A DNA stretch of 44,910 nucleotides from Salinibacterium sp. (GTDB lineage Bacteria > Actinomycetota > Actinomycetes > Actinomycetales > Microbacteriaceae): the NCBI GenBank assembly GCA_015234465.1, contig JADGNA010000005.1, positions 1 to 44,910 on the forward strand, given 5' to 3'. Under the pieces are notes generated by a model. It ran no database searches. It was not told where the DNA came from and saw only the letters and a list, made by a program, of their open reading frames with translations. Below, one piece after another: positions 24,870 to 33,404 of this stretch (position 1 is its first letter; every line of letters begins with the position of its first letter). Both the position numbers and the translations under genes were made by a program.

Positions 24870-25454
24870 ATGTCGCCTCCGCCGCCAGCCAGAGCAATCC
24901 GGCTCATTGTTCTGGCGCTGTGCATGCCCGTCATCCTCATGGGCGCGAGCAACTCCCCCATTGCCGACGCGCCGAACGAGACGCGTGCGAGCACCGCGGC
25001 GGAGGCGGCACCCGGCAGGTGGCTCTGGCCGGTGGAGGGCCCGCGGCGGATCGTGGGTGCGTACGTGGCTCCCCCGACCCCGTACGCTGCCGGCCACCGC
25101 GGAATCGACCTCGCCGCTGCCGCGAACGGCGTCGTCAGGGCGCCCGCTGACGGCACCGTCCACCATGTCGGTGTCGTCGTCGACCGCGGGGTCGTTTCCA
25201 TTCGCCATGCAGACGGCGTCATCTCGAGCATGGAACCGGTCGATTCCGAGCTTGCGGCGGGCGAGGCCGTCACGCGCGGTCAGACGATCGGCACCGTGGC
25301 GGCGATGGATGCCCGCTCCGCGTGGAGTGGCACGCACTGCCGATCGCCGTGCATCCACCTTGGCGTCAGGGTGCACGGCGAGTACGTGTCACCGCTCAAC
25401 TACCTCGGCGGAATCCCCCGCTCCGTGCTGTTGCCTCCCCGCACCCTCGGGTGA
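24870..25454 (+). CDS. M23-family metallopeptidase, secreted
   Basis: 194 residues from ATG 24870; ATG 24837 in the same frame is also possible and neither has a good ribosome binding site. A signal sequence (RAIRLIVLALCMPVILMGAS) is followed by a single LytM-type domain: RWLWPVEGPRRIVGAY, AGHRGIDLAA with the HxxxD zinc motif, and VSIRHADGV. It ends with THCRSPCIHLGVRVHGEYVSPLNYL. The usual HxH reads CxH, as in many actinobacterial M23 proteins that have an upstream HC pair, so zinc binding probably uses altered ligands. It would cut or bind peptidoglycan stem cross-bridges. Its place beside rpsB is conserved in actinobacteria. Confidence 0.88.
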   Translation: MSPPPPARAIRLIVLALCMPVILMGASNSPIADAPNETRASTAAEAAPGRWLWPVEGPRRIVGAYVAPPTPYAAGHRGIDLAAAANGVVRAPADGTVHHVGVVVDRGVVSIRHADGVISSMEPVDSELAAGEAVTRGQTIGTVAAMDARSAWSGTHCRSPCIHLGVRVHGEYVSPLNYLGGIPRSVLLPPRTLG

Positions 25455-25460
25455 GGCGGC

Positions 25461-26462
25461 TCAGCCGGCGGTCGTGCCGAGGATGTCGATGGCGAACACG
25501 ATCGTGTCGGTGCCGCCGATTGCTCCCTGGCCCGCCGAACCGTAACCGTACGCCGGCGGAATGACGACGATCAGCTGCGACCCCACGGTCTGGCCCTCGA
25601 GCGCAGCCTTGAATCCGGGGATCACGCCGGAGGTCGGGAACGCCGACGGCTCACCGCGCGACCACGAGGAGTCGAACTCCTCGCCCGTGTCCCAGTTCAC
25701 GCCTCGGTAGTGGACCTCAACCGTGTCACCTTCACCCACGACATCCCCGTCGCCTTCCGTGATGACGGCAAGGGTGGGCTTCTCAAGGGGAGCCGTCTCG
25801 GGGAAGGTGATCGTCGGCGAGCCGTCCTCCGCATACTCGACCGTGGGCATGCCCTCGGCTCCGGGCTCCACGACAACCATGTCGGCCGCCGCGTCGACAG
25901 GCTTGCTGACGCTGAGGATGTCGAACACGAAGATGAGCGTGTCGTCGCCCGATACGCCGATCGCCTCGTTTCCGGCCTCGCCGAAGGCATCCTCCGGAGC
26001 AATCGTCGCAACCACGCGCTCGCCCTCGACCGAGCAGTTCAGAGCCTTCACGATTCCGGGAAGGTACATCGCCTCATCGAGAACGAACGGCACACGGTCG
26101 CTGTCGTCGAGGTGGCCCGTCGACTCCATCTCCTCGCCGGTGCCGCCATTGAACAGGGTGTACGAGACCGTGACAGTGTCACCCTCCGTCGCGGGTTCGG
26201 ATCCGTCACCCTCGATGATGACGGAGCGCTGCGTCTCGGCAGACTCAAGCGGGCTGTCGAATGACACCTCGGGGGCTGCCCCGAGCTCACCGTCGACGTC
26301 GACCGCGCCCGACGCATTGCCCTCGACGGCGCAGTCCTTGGACCCGGCTGTCGATGCTGCTTCCTCGTCTCCGGGCGCACACGCCGTGAGCGCAGTGGCG
26401 CCGAGGCCGAGGGCGATGAAGGCGGTCAGGACTCGGCGGGACGCCGTGAAGGATGCAGGCAC
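25461..26462 (-). CDS. Lipoprotein with two FKBP-type peptidyl-prolyl isomerase domains
   Basis: 333 residues, GTG start with GGAAAG 6 bases upstream. A lipoprotein signal ends LGATALTACAPG with the lipid-modified Cys at 28. Two FKBP domains follow. The first (about 85-200) is divergent: EGDTVTVSYTLFNGGTGEEMEST. The second (about 225-330) is canonical: EGDTVEVHYRGVNWDTGEEFDSSW, VIPGFKAALEGQTVGSQLIVVIPPAYGYGSAG and DTIVFAIDILG. It is expected to fold proteins outside the cytoplasmic membrane. It is convergent with the M23 gene, 6 bases apart, and downstream of xerC. Confidence 0.95.
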   Translation of the reverse strand: MPASFTASRRVLTAFIALGLGATALTACAPGDEEAASTAGSKDCAVEGNASGAVDVDGELGAAPEVSFDSPLESAETQRSVIIEGDGSEPATEGDTVTVSYTLFNGGTGEEMESTGHLDDSDRVPFVLDEAMYLPGIVKALNCSVEGERVVATIAPEDAFGEAGNEAIGVSGDDTLIFVFDILSVSKPVDAAADMVVVEPGAEGMPTVEYAEDGSPTITFPETAPLEKPTLAVITEGDGDVVGEGDTVEVHYRGVNWDTGEEFDSSWSRGEPSAFPTSGVIPGFKAALEGQTVGSQLIVVIPPAYGYGSAGQGAIGGTDTIVFAIDILGTTAG

Positions 26463-26537
26463 GTGAGACTTTCCATGTGGGGGACGTTGCGACTGGTCCT
26501 AGCCTCTCACCCCTGCACCTATGCGCGCGCTGGGAGG

Positions 26538-27449
26538 TCAGGCCCTTGGATGGGCGGAGCGGTAGGAGTCCTTGAGCCTGTCCATCGAGACGTGCGTGTA
26601 GACCTGGGTCGTGCCGAGGCTCGCGTGCCCCAACATCTCCTGCACCGCTCGCAGGTCGGCTCCCCCATCGAGCAGGTGGGTGGCCGCAGTGTGACGGAGC
26701 GAGTGAGGCCCGGATGGCCCGCCGCCCGGAACCGTCTCGAGCAACGATGCAACGAGCGAGTACACCGACCTGGCCCCGAGACGCGCTCCGCGGTCACCGA
26801 TGAAGACGGCTCGCCCCGCGCGCTGCGCGTCCTTCGATGCGAGCCGTGGTCGGGCGTCGGTGAGGTAGTCGACCAGCGCTTGCTTGGCCGGAACCCCGAA
26901 CGGCACGACGCGCTCTTTCGCTCCCTTGCCGATCACGCGCACTGTCAGGCGAGCGAGGTCGATGTCGTCGATATCGAGCGTCACGAGTTCGCTGACGCGC
27001 AGTGCCGAGGCGTACAGCATCTCGATCACGGCGAGGTCGCGCATTGCCCGCGCGTCAGCGGTGGACGCACGCTTCCACAGGGAGGCGAGCATCGTGTCCA
27101 TCTGCTCGCGTGTCAGTACACGTGGAAGGTGCCGATCGGGCCGAGGGGCGCGAAGCCGGGCTGCGGGATCCGCCTCGCCGCTACGGTGTGCGTGCCACGA
27201 GGTGAAACCACGGGCGGAGGCCGAGCGACGCGCCAGGGTCGCCTTCGAGAGGCCGCGCTGGGACTCCTGCCAGAGCCAGTCTCGGAGGAGTTCGAGCGTG
27301 AGCCCGTGCATCCGCTCGACTCCCTGCTCTTCTGCAAAGAAGGTGAGCGAGGCCAGGTCTGCACGGTAGGCCCGCACGGTGTGACCACTGAAGCCCCGCT
27401 CGTGTTCGAGGTGACGGGAGTAGGCGTCTATGGCCTCGTCGAGGCGCAT
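26538..27449 (-). CDS. xerC: Tyrosine recombinase XerC
   Basis: 303 residues from ATG 27449 (the open frame extends 20 codons into the preceding gene). It begins MRLDEAIDAYSRHLEHERGFSGHTVRAYRADL, the SAM-like core-binding domain. The catalytic domain shows all expected residues: ALRVSEL (Arg), GKGAKERVVPFG (Lys), HSLRHTAATHLL (His-x-x-Arg), and LGHASLGTTQVYTHV (His and the nucleophilic Tyr). It resolves chromosome dimers with XerD at dif. It starts one base after the stop of the phosphodiesterase gene. Chromosomal context (dprA side, M23 side) is that of housekeeping XerC rather than an integrase. Confidence 0.95.
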   Translation of the reverse strand: MRLDEAIDAYSRHLEHERGFSGHTVRAYRADLASLTFFAEEQGVERMHGLTLELLRDWLWQESQRGLSKATLARRSASARGFTSWHAHRSGEADPAARLRAPRPDRHLPRVLTREQMDTMLASLWKRASTADARAMRDLAVIEMLYASALRVSELVTLDIDDIDLARLTVRVIGKGAKERVVPFGVPAKQALVDYLTDARPRLASKDAQRAGRAVFIGDRGARLGARSVYSLVASLLETVPGGGPSGPHSLRHTAATHLLDGGADLRAVQEMLGHASLGTTQVYTHVSMDRLKDSYRSAHPRA

Positions 27450-27450
27450 T

Positions 27451-28377
27451 TCATCTCGCAGGTTCGGTGCCGAGGTTGAAGGGCGAGTCCTTCTTGGAGA
27501 ACATCGCAATCCGCTGCTCCGGCGTCATCGCTTCGATCTGAGCCCGGTGCTTGGCGTCGACGCCGGAGATCTCTTGGCTGTCACCAATGGGCACGAGCGA
27601 GTGCACGACCCTGTCGGGGTAGGTGTGCACGATGTTGATGGACTGGGCAGCGTCTCGTCCCGAGAGCAGTCGTTCGCGGGCGCTGAGGTCGAGGGTGTAG
27701 CAGGTGGCCGCAGCGACGGAGACGGGGATTCCCGCCACCGTGCTGTGGCTCGAATAGTGGAGGTGTCCCGCGAGGATGCCGCGCACGTCCGTGCCCTCGA
27801 CGATCTCCGCGAAGCGGTGCTGGTCGTGAAGCTCGAGCATCTGCATCGCCCACAGGAGCGGCGTCGGGATCGGCGGGTGGTGCACCGCGATGAGCGTGCC
27901 GTGTGCCGCGGGGGTCGCGAGTTCCTCGGCGAGCCATTCGAGTTGTGCGTCCGTGAGTTCGCCGTGGTGATAGCCGGGCACCGTCGTGTCGAGGGAGACG
28001 ATCCTCAGGCCGTTGATGTCGTAGACGCGGTCCTGCGGTTGTTCCGAACCGCTGCCGAACAGTGCCTCGGAGTACTGGTAACGCTCGTCATGGTTGCCCA
28101 TGACCCAGATGACCTGCGCGCCGAGTCGTTCTGCCACGGGCTCCACCAGGCCTTTGAGGGTGGCATAGGCCTCCGGCTCCCCCAGGTCGGCAAGGTCACC
28201 CGTGAAGACGAGTGCCTCGGGCCGGATGTCAGAGCGCTCCAGTTGCACGAGTGCCCGCTCCAGGTTCTGCGCCGTGTCGACGGCGTCGTAGAGTCGGCGT
28301 CCGCCCGCGAGCAGGTGCGTGTCGCTGATGTGGGCGATCACGTGGCTGGGATCCGGATGCTGTCCTAGGGCGGTCAC
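27451..28377 (-). CDS. Calcineurin-like phosphodiesterase (CpdA-type)
   Basis: 308 residues from GTG 28377. All metal-binding motifs of the class III cyclic nucleotide phosphodiesterase/metallophosphoesterase fold are present: HISDTHL, VFTGDLADLGEP, VMGNHDER, AVHHPP and ILAGHLHYSSH. The C-terminal ~100 residues are a lid with TYPDRVVHSLVPIGDSQE. In actinobacteria such enzymes (Rv0805-like) hydrolyse cyclic nucleotides and other phosphodiesters; the physiological substrate is not known from sequence. It is inserted between dprA and xerC, which are usually adjacent. A -10-like TACTGT 6 bases before the start suggests a leaderless message. Confidence 0.92.
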   Translation of the reverse strand: MTALGQHPDPSHVIAHISDTHLLAGGRRLYDAVDTAQNLERALVQLERSDIRPEALVFTGDLADLGEPEAYATLKGLVEPVAERLGAQVIWVMGNHDERYQYSEALFGSGSEQPQDRVYDINGLRIVSLDTTVPGYHHGELTDAQLEWLAEELATPAAHGTLIAVHHPPIPTPLLWAMQMLELHDQHRFAEIVEGTDVRGILAGHLHYSSHSTVAGIPVSVAAATCYTLDLSARERLLSGRDAAQSINIVHTYPDRVVHSLVPIGDSQEISGVDAKHRAQIEAMTPEQRIAMFSKKDSPFNLGTEPAR

Positions 28378-28383
28378 GCCTTC

Positions 28384-28389
28384 ACAGTA
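28384..28389 (-). promoter_or_regulatory. Putative -10 element, leaderless phosphodiesterase gene
   Basis: TACTGT on the minus strand ends 6 bases before GTG 28377. The intervening GAAGGC is too close to the start to act as a ribosome binding site. Confidence 0.5.
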
Positions 28390-28419
28390 TTCGGTGGGGG
28401 TGACAACCGCACCGCTTCG

Positions 28420-29661
28420 TCACGACACGCGCACCCATCCTCGCTCGCGTTCGACCACCGCGTCCTCCATGCCGAGCAAGCCGAGCTGCGCCTGCGTCGC
28501 TGCGAGCGACAGCCCCGAGCGGGCAGCGACATCCTCGACGCTGCGGGGCGATCGTCGACTGAGCGCGTCGAGGATGCGAATACGGTCCGGCGAGGCGTCG
28601 TCATTCTCACCGTCGCTCCCCGCTCGGCCGCCGTCCGAGCGAACGCAGTCACGGCCTGCACCACCGGGTGCCAGTTCTGCCATCTCTTCCGCAGTCGTGA
28701 CGCATACCGCGTCGAACTCCCGGATGAGCCGGTGGCAGCCGGCCGACGCCGGACTCGTGACCGGGCCGGGAACCGCACCGAGGGGCCTACCCAGGGCTGC
28801 AGCATGTGCGGCAGTGTTGAGCGACCCGGATCTCCAGCCCGCCTCCAGCACGATGGTCGCCTGGCTCGCCGCCGCGATGAGCCGGTTTCGTTGGAGGAAG
28901 CGCCACTTCGTGGGCTGTGCGCCCGGCGGCAGCTCCGTGATCACGGCTCCGCCGGCGACCATGCGGGTCAGCAAGGAGTCGTGCCCCGAGGGGTAGAACC
29001 GGTCGACGCCGCCCGCGAGGAACGCGATCGTCTGGCCATTGCTGGCGAGGGCCGAGCGGTGGGCCATCCCGTCGATGCCGTAGGCCGCGCCCGACACGAT
29101 CGCGAAGCCGCGGTCCACGAGTCCGGCCGCGGCCTCCATCGTCACGTGCTCGCCGTATCCCGTTGCCGCCCTCGCCCCGACGAGCGAGATCGAGTTGGCG
29201 ACCGAGCTCAGCGCGTCATCGGTGCCGCGCACCCACAGGGCGATCGGCGCGTGGTGGCCGAGGTCATCAACGCCGGTCGGCCAGAGGTGATCCCCCGGCA
29301 GGAGGAGGCGTGCCCCGAGACGGGCTCCCTGGCGGAGTGCCCCGACAACGGCCTTCGAGTGCAACCGCGGGAACCACCGGGCGAGAGCATCCGTCACCTC
29401 CTTCTCGGCCATGGCGGCGCCTCGCTCCTCGAGCGCCGAGAGCACGCGGTCAACGGGCCACCGCTCGATGACGACGGTGAGGGCCAAGGATCCGCCGAGT
29501 GCGTGTACGAGTGCCCCGGCGATCGCATCCCCGGGCTCGGCGATGCCGCTCCAGGCGGCCCGCGCGAAGCTCTCCCGCGTCTCCGTTGTCGAAAGCTCCG
29601 TGCGCCGCAGCAGCTGTATGTTGCGAGTCATTTCACTCGCGTCGACTCCGAACATGCTCAT
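28420..29661 (-). CDS. dprA: DNA processing protein DprA
   Basis: 413 residues from ATG 29661, which overlaps the comM-like stop by 4 bases and has GAGGAGAGGG upstream. The Rossmann-like core reads SISLVGARAATGYGEHV, FAIVSGAAYGIDGMAHRSAL, TIAFLAGGVDRFYPSGH, and TELPPGAQPTKWRFLQRNRLIAAAS, then VLEAGWRSGSLNTAAHAAALGRPLGAVPGPV. An N-terminal helical region (about 1-90) and a C-terminal winged helix (IRILDALSRRSPRSVEDVAARSGLSL) complete the protein. It loads RecA on incoming single-stranded DNA. It is followed by the phosphodiesterase gene after 42 bases. Confidence 0.96.
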   Translation of the reverse strand: MSMFGVDASEMTRNIQLLRRTELSTTETRESFARAAWSGIAEPGDAIAGALVHALGGSLALTVVIERWPVDRVLSALEERGAAMAEKEVTDALARWFPRLHSKAVVGALRQGARLGARLLLPGDHLWPTGVDDLGHHAPIALWVRGTDDALSSVANSISLVGARAATGYGEHVTMEAAAGLVDRGFAIVSGAAYGIDGMAHRSALASNGQTIAFLAGGVDRFYPSGHDSLLTRMVAGGAVITELPPGAQPTKWRFLQRNRLIAAASQATIVLEAGWRSGSLNTAAHAAALGRPLGAVPGPVTSPASAGCHRLIREFDAVCVTTAEEMAELAPGGAGRDCVRSDGGRAGSDGENDDASPDRIRILDALSRRSPRSVEDVAARSGLSLAATQAQLGLLGMEDAVVERERGWVRVS

Positions 29662-31187
29662 GTGATCCCTCTCCTCAGGAACAGTGCCCGACCGACGTGG
29701 TCGGGACTTGGGGTCGCTCCCCCGTCCAGGTCCGCGATCGTCCAGGCGGTGCGAAGCACCCGGTCGTATCCACGCATCGTGATTCCGCCCCGCTCGAGCG
29801 CGCGATCGAGGCTTGCGGTCGATGCCGGTGGGAGACGGATGCCCGGGCTCCGCAACCAAGTGCCTGGGACGTGGGCGTTGACTTCCCATGGGGTATCCCG
29901 AAGCCGGTCCGCCGCGACCGCGCGCGCCGCGCGAACGCGCTGCCGCGCCTCATCGCTTGAAGTGCCGCCCTCGCCTGCCATCCGGAGCTGGGCCGCCGTG
30001 ATGCGGCTGACCCTGAGTTGGATGTCGATGCGGTCGAGGAGCGGCCCCGAGAGCCGCGCAAGGTAGCGGCGTCGGTTGTGCGGCGTGCAGGTGCATTCGC
30101 TGTCCCGGCTGCCGTACTGACCGCACGGGCACGGGTTCGCCGCGAGCACGAGCTGGAAGCGTCCGGGGAACGATGCAACCGCGTTCGCCCGGTGGATCGT
30201 GATGGCGCCCGACTCGAGTGGTTGCCGCAACGCGTCGAGCACGGAGGCAGAGAACTCGGGAGCTTCGTCGAGGAAAAGCACGCCGTGCGACGCCCGCGCC
30301 GCCGCACCCGGGCGCACGATGCCGCTGCCTCCTCCCACGAGGGACGCGGCTGTCGCCGTGTGGTGGGGCGCTTCGAAGGGTGGGCGGGTGTCGAGCGTCG
30401 ACCCGGGCGGCTGGCCGACGAGTGAGCGCAGGCAGTTGACCTCGAGGGCCCGTTCCGCGTCGAGCTCGGGCAGGATGCCTGGGAGCCTCTCCGCCAACAT
30501 GGTCTTGCCCGCGCCGGGCGGCCCGAGCATGAACATGTGGTGGCCGCCGGCCGCCGCGACGACAAGCGCGTCGACAGCATCCGGATTGCCCACGACATCG
30601 GCCAGATCGGGCGTGCGGCGGGCGTCCGACTGCGACGACGGAAGCGCGAGCTCCTCCACGGGGATGGGCTCGAGTTCGGCACCATGCCAGATCGCGGCGT
30701 CTCGCAGCGACGCGACAGCGACGATGCGCACGCCCGGCACGAGCGACGCTTCGTCGGCGTTGGCGCGCGGCACCATGACGGTCTCGGCGCCTGCTCGCGA
30801 GGCGGCAAGCACCGAGGGCAGTATGCCGATGGTGGGGCGAAGCCTGCCGTCGAGTCCAACCTCCCCGATATGCACGACGCGCTCAACTGACTGCCGGGAG
30901 ATGACCTCATCGGCGGCGAGCGCCGCGACCGCGATGGCAAGGTCGAAGCCCGACCCGTGCTTCGGGAGCGAAGCGGGCGAGAGGTTGATCGTGATCTTGC
31001 GACTCGCCAGCGGACATCCGGAGTTCGACGCGGCTGAACGCACCCTCTCCCTTGCCTCCCCCAGCGCGGCGTCGGGCAGGCCGATGATCGAGAAGCCGGG
31101 AAGGTTGCTGGAGATGTCGGCTTCGACCTCGACGAGGCCTCCGGCCAGCCCGAGCAATGCGACGGCTCGTGTTCTCGCGACCGGCAT
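29658..31187 (-). CDS. YifB/ComM-family Mg-chelatase-like AAA+ ATPase
   Basis: 509 residues from ATG 31187, overlapping the YraN stop (TGATG). The N-terminal Lon-like/ChlI domain starts VARTRAVALLGLAGGLVEVEADISSNLPGFSIIGLPDAALGEARERVRSA. The ATPase shows Walker A GPPGAGKTMLAERLPGILP, Walker B GVLFLDEAPEF and sensor 1 LVLAANPCPCG. A zinc-like Cys cluster (CPCGQYGSRDSECTCTP) follows, as in the family. ComM in Haemophilus is a branch-migration helicase in natural transformation. In actinobacteria this gene is fixed between yraN and dprA and probably also acts in DNA processing. Confidence 0.95.
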   Translation of the reverse strand: MPVARTRAVALLGLAGGLVEVEADISSNLPGFSIIGLPDAALGEARERVRSAASNSGCPLASRKITINLSPASLPKHGSGFDLAIAVAALAADEVISRQSVERVVHIGEVGLDGRLRPTIGILPSVLAASRAGAETVMVPRANADEASLVPGVRIVAVASLRDAAIWHGAELEPIPVEELALPSSQSDARRTPDLADVVGNPDAVDALVVAAAGGHHMFMLGPPGAGKTMLAERLPGILPELDAERALEVNCLRSLVGQPPGSTLDTRPPFEAPHHTATAASLVGGGSGIVRPGAAARASHGVLFLDEAPEFSASVLDALRQPLESGAITIHRANAVASFPGRFQLVLAANPCPCGQYGSRDSECTCTPHNRRRYLARLSGPLLDRIDIQLRVSRITAAQLRMAGEGGTSSDEARQRVRAARAVAADRLRDTPWEVNAHVPGTWLRSPGIRLPPASTASLDRALERGGITMRGYDRVLRTAWTIADLDGGATPSPDHVGRALFLRRGIT

Positions 31188-31558
31188 CAGTACACCTGCT
31201 GCAGGTGTTCGACGACGGGCGCGGCGCCGGCACGACGGATGACGGAGATCGCGTCGATGCGGATGCTGCGTCGCCGGGCCGGCACGCCGTCCTGGGTGTT
31301 CGCCTCGCACCATGCCCGCGCCAGACGTCGAAGGCGGGACAGCTTGGCACTCGTGATGGCTTCGAGGGGATGCCCGAAACCGAGCCCGGACCGCGTCTTG
31401 ACCTCGACGAAGACCGTGTCGCGGCCGTCGACCGCAACGATGTCGATCTCGCCCTGCTGGCACCGCCAGTTGCGTTCCACGATCGTGTATCCGGCGCGCG
31501 CCAGGAACGCCGCCGCGTGATCTTCACCCCACCTGCCGAGCTCATCCTTTTCGGACAT
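31187..31558 (-). CDS. YraN-family (UPF0102) endonuclease-fold protein
   Basis: 123 residues from ATG 31558 behind CAGGAGGTGGC. The family is recognised by GRWGEDHAAAFLARAGYTIVERNWR, the nuclease-like core GEIDIVAVDGRDTVFVEVKTRSGLGFGHPLEAI, and KLSRLRRLARAW. The E-x-D...EVK arrangement is that of restriction-endonuclease-like folds, but no activity is firmly established. First gene of the yraN-comM-dprA run on the minus strand. The 149 bases before it separate it from the divergent LCP gene. Confidence 0.95.
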   Translation of the reverse strand: MSEKDELGRWGEDHAAAFLARAGYTIVERNWRCQQGEIDIVAVDGRDTVFVEVKTRSGLGFGHPLEAITSAKLSRLRRLARAWCEANTQDGVPARRRSIRIDAISVIRRAGAAPVVEHLQQVY

Positions 31559-31693
31559 CGCCACCTCCTGCGTCGAGGATGGCCTCCTGCCCAGCAGGGT
31601 TGCGCGGGTACTTCCGCATCCGTGGGACACGACCGCGGAGGAGGGCTGGGGAGGAACTGACGGAAGCACACCTGCCACACAGGCTGCACGGAA

Positions 31694-31699
31694 TAGGCT
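31694..31699 (+). promoter_or_regulatory. Putative -10 element, leaderless LCP gene
   Basis: TAGGCT ends 8 bases before GTG 31708. No ribosome binding site precedes this GTG, and the same TAGGCT hexamer stands 6 bases before the nirB start. Confidence 0.45.
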
Positions 31700-31707
31700 A
31701 ATCCGCT

Positions 31708-33000
31708 GTGCATCCCGAACCTCCCACCCGCCGCCGGCGCGCATCCGGCCCCTCGCCCGTCGCGCGACACGGTCGGCTGCCCAACCGCGGCACTGGCCGT
31801 GGGCTCCTGAAGCTGCTCGGGGCTGCGCTCGCCGTCACCCTGACGAGCACGCTCGCGGTGGCCGGCGTGGCGGTCGCGAACATCACGAACCAGATCAAGC
31901 CGGGCATCGAGCTTGCCGGCGAGGACCAGGTGCCCGAGATCGGCGCCATCGAGGGCGGCGTGAACCTGCTGCTGGTCGGCAGTGACAGCGGAGGCGGGAA
32001 TGCTGCCTACGGGGAGCGGGGACAGACCCTCAACGACGTCACAATCCTGCTGCACATCTCCGAGGACCATACGCACGCGACCGTCGTCAGCTTTCCCCGC
32101 GACCTGTTCGTCTCGATTCCCTCCTGCCCGGCGGAGGACGGCGGAAGCTACCCCGCCATGTCGTCGCAGAAGATCAACACGACCCTCACCTACGGTGGTC
32201 TCGCCTGCACGGTGCTGACGGTCGAGAAGCTCACCGGCCTGACGATCCCCTTCGCCGGCATGATCGAGTTCGACGGTGTCATCCAGATGTCCAACGCCGT
32301 CGGCGGCGTGCCAGTCTGCGTCGCGAGCGACATCAACGACAAGCAGATCAACTTCTCGCTCGCGGCAGGCGAGCACACCCTCTCCGGCTTCGATGCGCTG
32401 CAGTTCGTCCGCTCGCGCTACGGCGTCGGCGATGGCAGCGACCTCGCCCGCATCAGCAACCAGCAGGTCTTCCTGTCTTCGCTGGCCCGCACCATCAAGA
32501 GCGCCGACACGCTCTCTGACCCCCTGAAGGTCTACGGGCTCGCGCAGGCGGCCGTGCAGAACATGGAGATGTCGAACAGCCTGCAGAATGTGTCGACGCT
32601 CGCGTCCATCGCCGTCGCGCTCAAGGACATCCCGCTTGAGAACGTCACCTTCGCCCAGCTGCCGACCTACTACGGCAACAGCGGCAGCCAGAGCGGCGTG
32701 CTGCTCAAGAAGGATGACGCCCAGGAACTCTTCGACGCCCTCATCAACGATGTGCCGGTGCACCTGACGGGCTCCCTCGGCGAGGGCGCTGTGCAGAACC
32801 CGGATGCTGTCGTCACGACCCCCGAACCGAGCGAGGCGGTAACACCCGCACAGCCCGAGGCCGGCACCCCTGACACTCCGGCGACCCCGGAGACTGGAGC
32901 CGTCGAGCCGGGCACCCCTGCGGAGACTCCCGTGGTGGAACTGCCGGACTCGATCACGGGATCGACCGCGGCGACGCCCTCCTGCTCGGCGGGCCAGTAG
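31708..33000 (+). CDS. LytR-CpsA-Psr (LCP) family cell-wall polymer ligase
   Basis: 430 residues. A basic cytoplasmic N-terminus is followed by one membrane helix (LLGAALAVTLTSTLAVAGVAVA, about 36-57). The LCP domain (about 85-260) shows VNLLLVGSDSGGG, QTLNDVTILLHI, VVSFPRDLFVSIP, SSQKINTTLTYGG, VGGVPVCVASDIND, and LQFVRSRYGVGDGSDLARISNQQVFLSSL with the conserved Arg residues. The last 80 residues are a Pro/Thr/Glu-rich tail. LCP enzymes attach teichoic-acid-like or arabinogalactan polymers to peptidoglycan. It is divergent from yraN and convergent with the DUF2469 gene. Confidence 0.94.
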   Translation: MHPEPPTRRRRASGPSPVARHGRLPNRGTGRGLLKLLGAALAVTLTSTLAVAGVAVANITNQIKPGIELAGEDQVPEIGAIEGGVNLLLVGSDSGGGNAAYGERGQTLNDVTILLHISEDHTHATVVSFPRDLFVSIPSCPAEDGGSYPAMSSQKINTTLTYGGLACTVLTVEKLTGLTIPFAGMIEFDGVIQMSNAVGGVPVCVASDINDKQINFSLAAGEHTLSGFDALQFVRSRYGVGDGSDLARISNQQVFLSSLARTIKSADTLSDPLKVYGLAQAAVQNMEMSNSLQNVSTLASIAVALKDIPLENVTFAQLPTYYGNSGSQSGVLLKKDDAQELFDALINDVPVHLTGSLGEGAVQNPDAVVTTPEPSEAVTPAQPEAGTPDTPATPETGAVEPGTPAETPVVELPDSITGSTAATPSCSAGQ

Positions 33001-33016
33001 TCCCGCACGGCCGCTC

Positions 33017-33039
33017 GTAGCGCTCCGCGGGGGCGCTAC
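33017..33039. terminator. Hairpin between convergent LCP and DUF2469 genes
   Basis: GTAGCGC (33017-33023) and GCGCTAC (33033-33039) form a 7-pair stem around a G/C-rich 9-base loop, 16 bases after the LCP stop and touching the end of the convergent gene. No T-run follows on either strand, so it is at best a weak or factor-assisted end. Confidence 0.4.
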
Positions 33040-33359
33040 TCGTCGAGTGCGAGCTCCTTCGGCAGCTCCAGCTCCTTGGCGTTGAGTTCCTCGACGTTGA
33101 CGTCCTTGAACGTCAGCACGCGAACTGCCTTGACGAAGCGGTCCGAACGGTAGACGTCCCAGACCCAGACGTCCTTCATCGTCAGCTCGAAGTAGAAGTC
33201 GTGTTCCGTGTCCTGCCGCACGAGTTCGACCTCGTTGGCCAGGTAGAAGCGACGCTCGGTCTCGACGACATAGCGGAACTGCGAGACCACGTCGCGGTAC
33301 TCCCGGAACAGGGCCAGCTCGACCTCGCGGTCGTAGTCTTCAAACTCGTCGTCTTCCAT
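33036..33359 (-). CDS. DUF2469-family protein
   Basis: 107 residues. Recognised as the actinobacterial DUF2469 family by its acidic start (MEDDEFEDYDREVELALFREYRDVV), then FRYVVETERRFYLANEVELV, and the Trp/Tyr-rich FYFELTMKDVWVWDVYRSDRFVKAVRVLTFKDVNVEEL. The function is not known; the gene is almost always found next to rnhB in this phylum. A TAGGAT hexamer 9 bases before ATG may be the -10 of a nearly leaderless message. No catalytic motif is evident. Confidence 0.95.
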   Translation of the reverse strand: MEDDEFEDYDREVELALFREYRDVVSQFRYVVETERRFYLANEVELVRQDTEHDFYFELTMKDVWVWDVYRSDRFVKAVRVLTFKDVNVEELNAKELELPKELALDE

Positions 33360-33404
33360 AGCGGCTCAATCCTACGCTGTTCGCGCAGAGCGGCCGGGTT
33401 GCGC

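Noticed and set aside
26538-27449. Tyrosine recombinase considered as a phage or island integrase
   Set aside because: Position beside dprA and the M23/rpsB block is the housekeeping xerC locus, and no attachment-site repeat or tRNA is nearby.
29661-29889. 76-codon upstream extension of DprA
   Set aside because: It lies inside the comM-like gene; ATG 29661 has a good ribosome binding site and the ATGA overlap.
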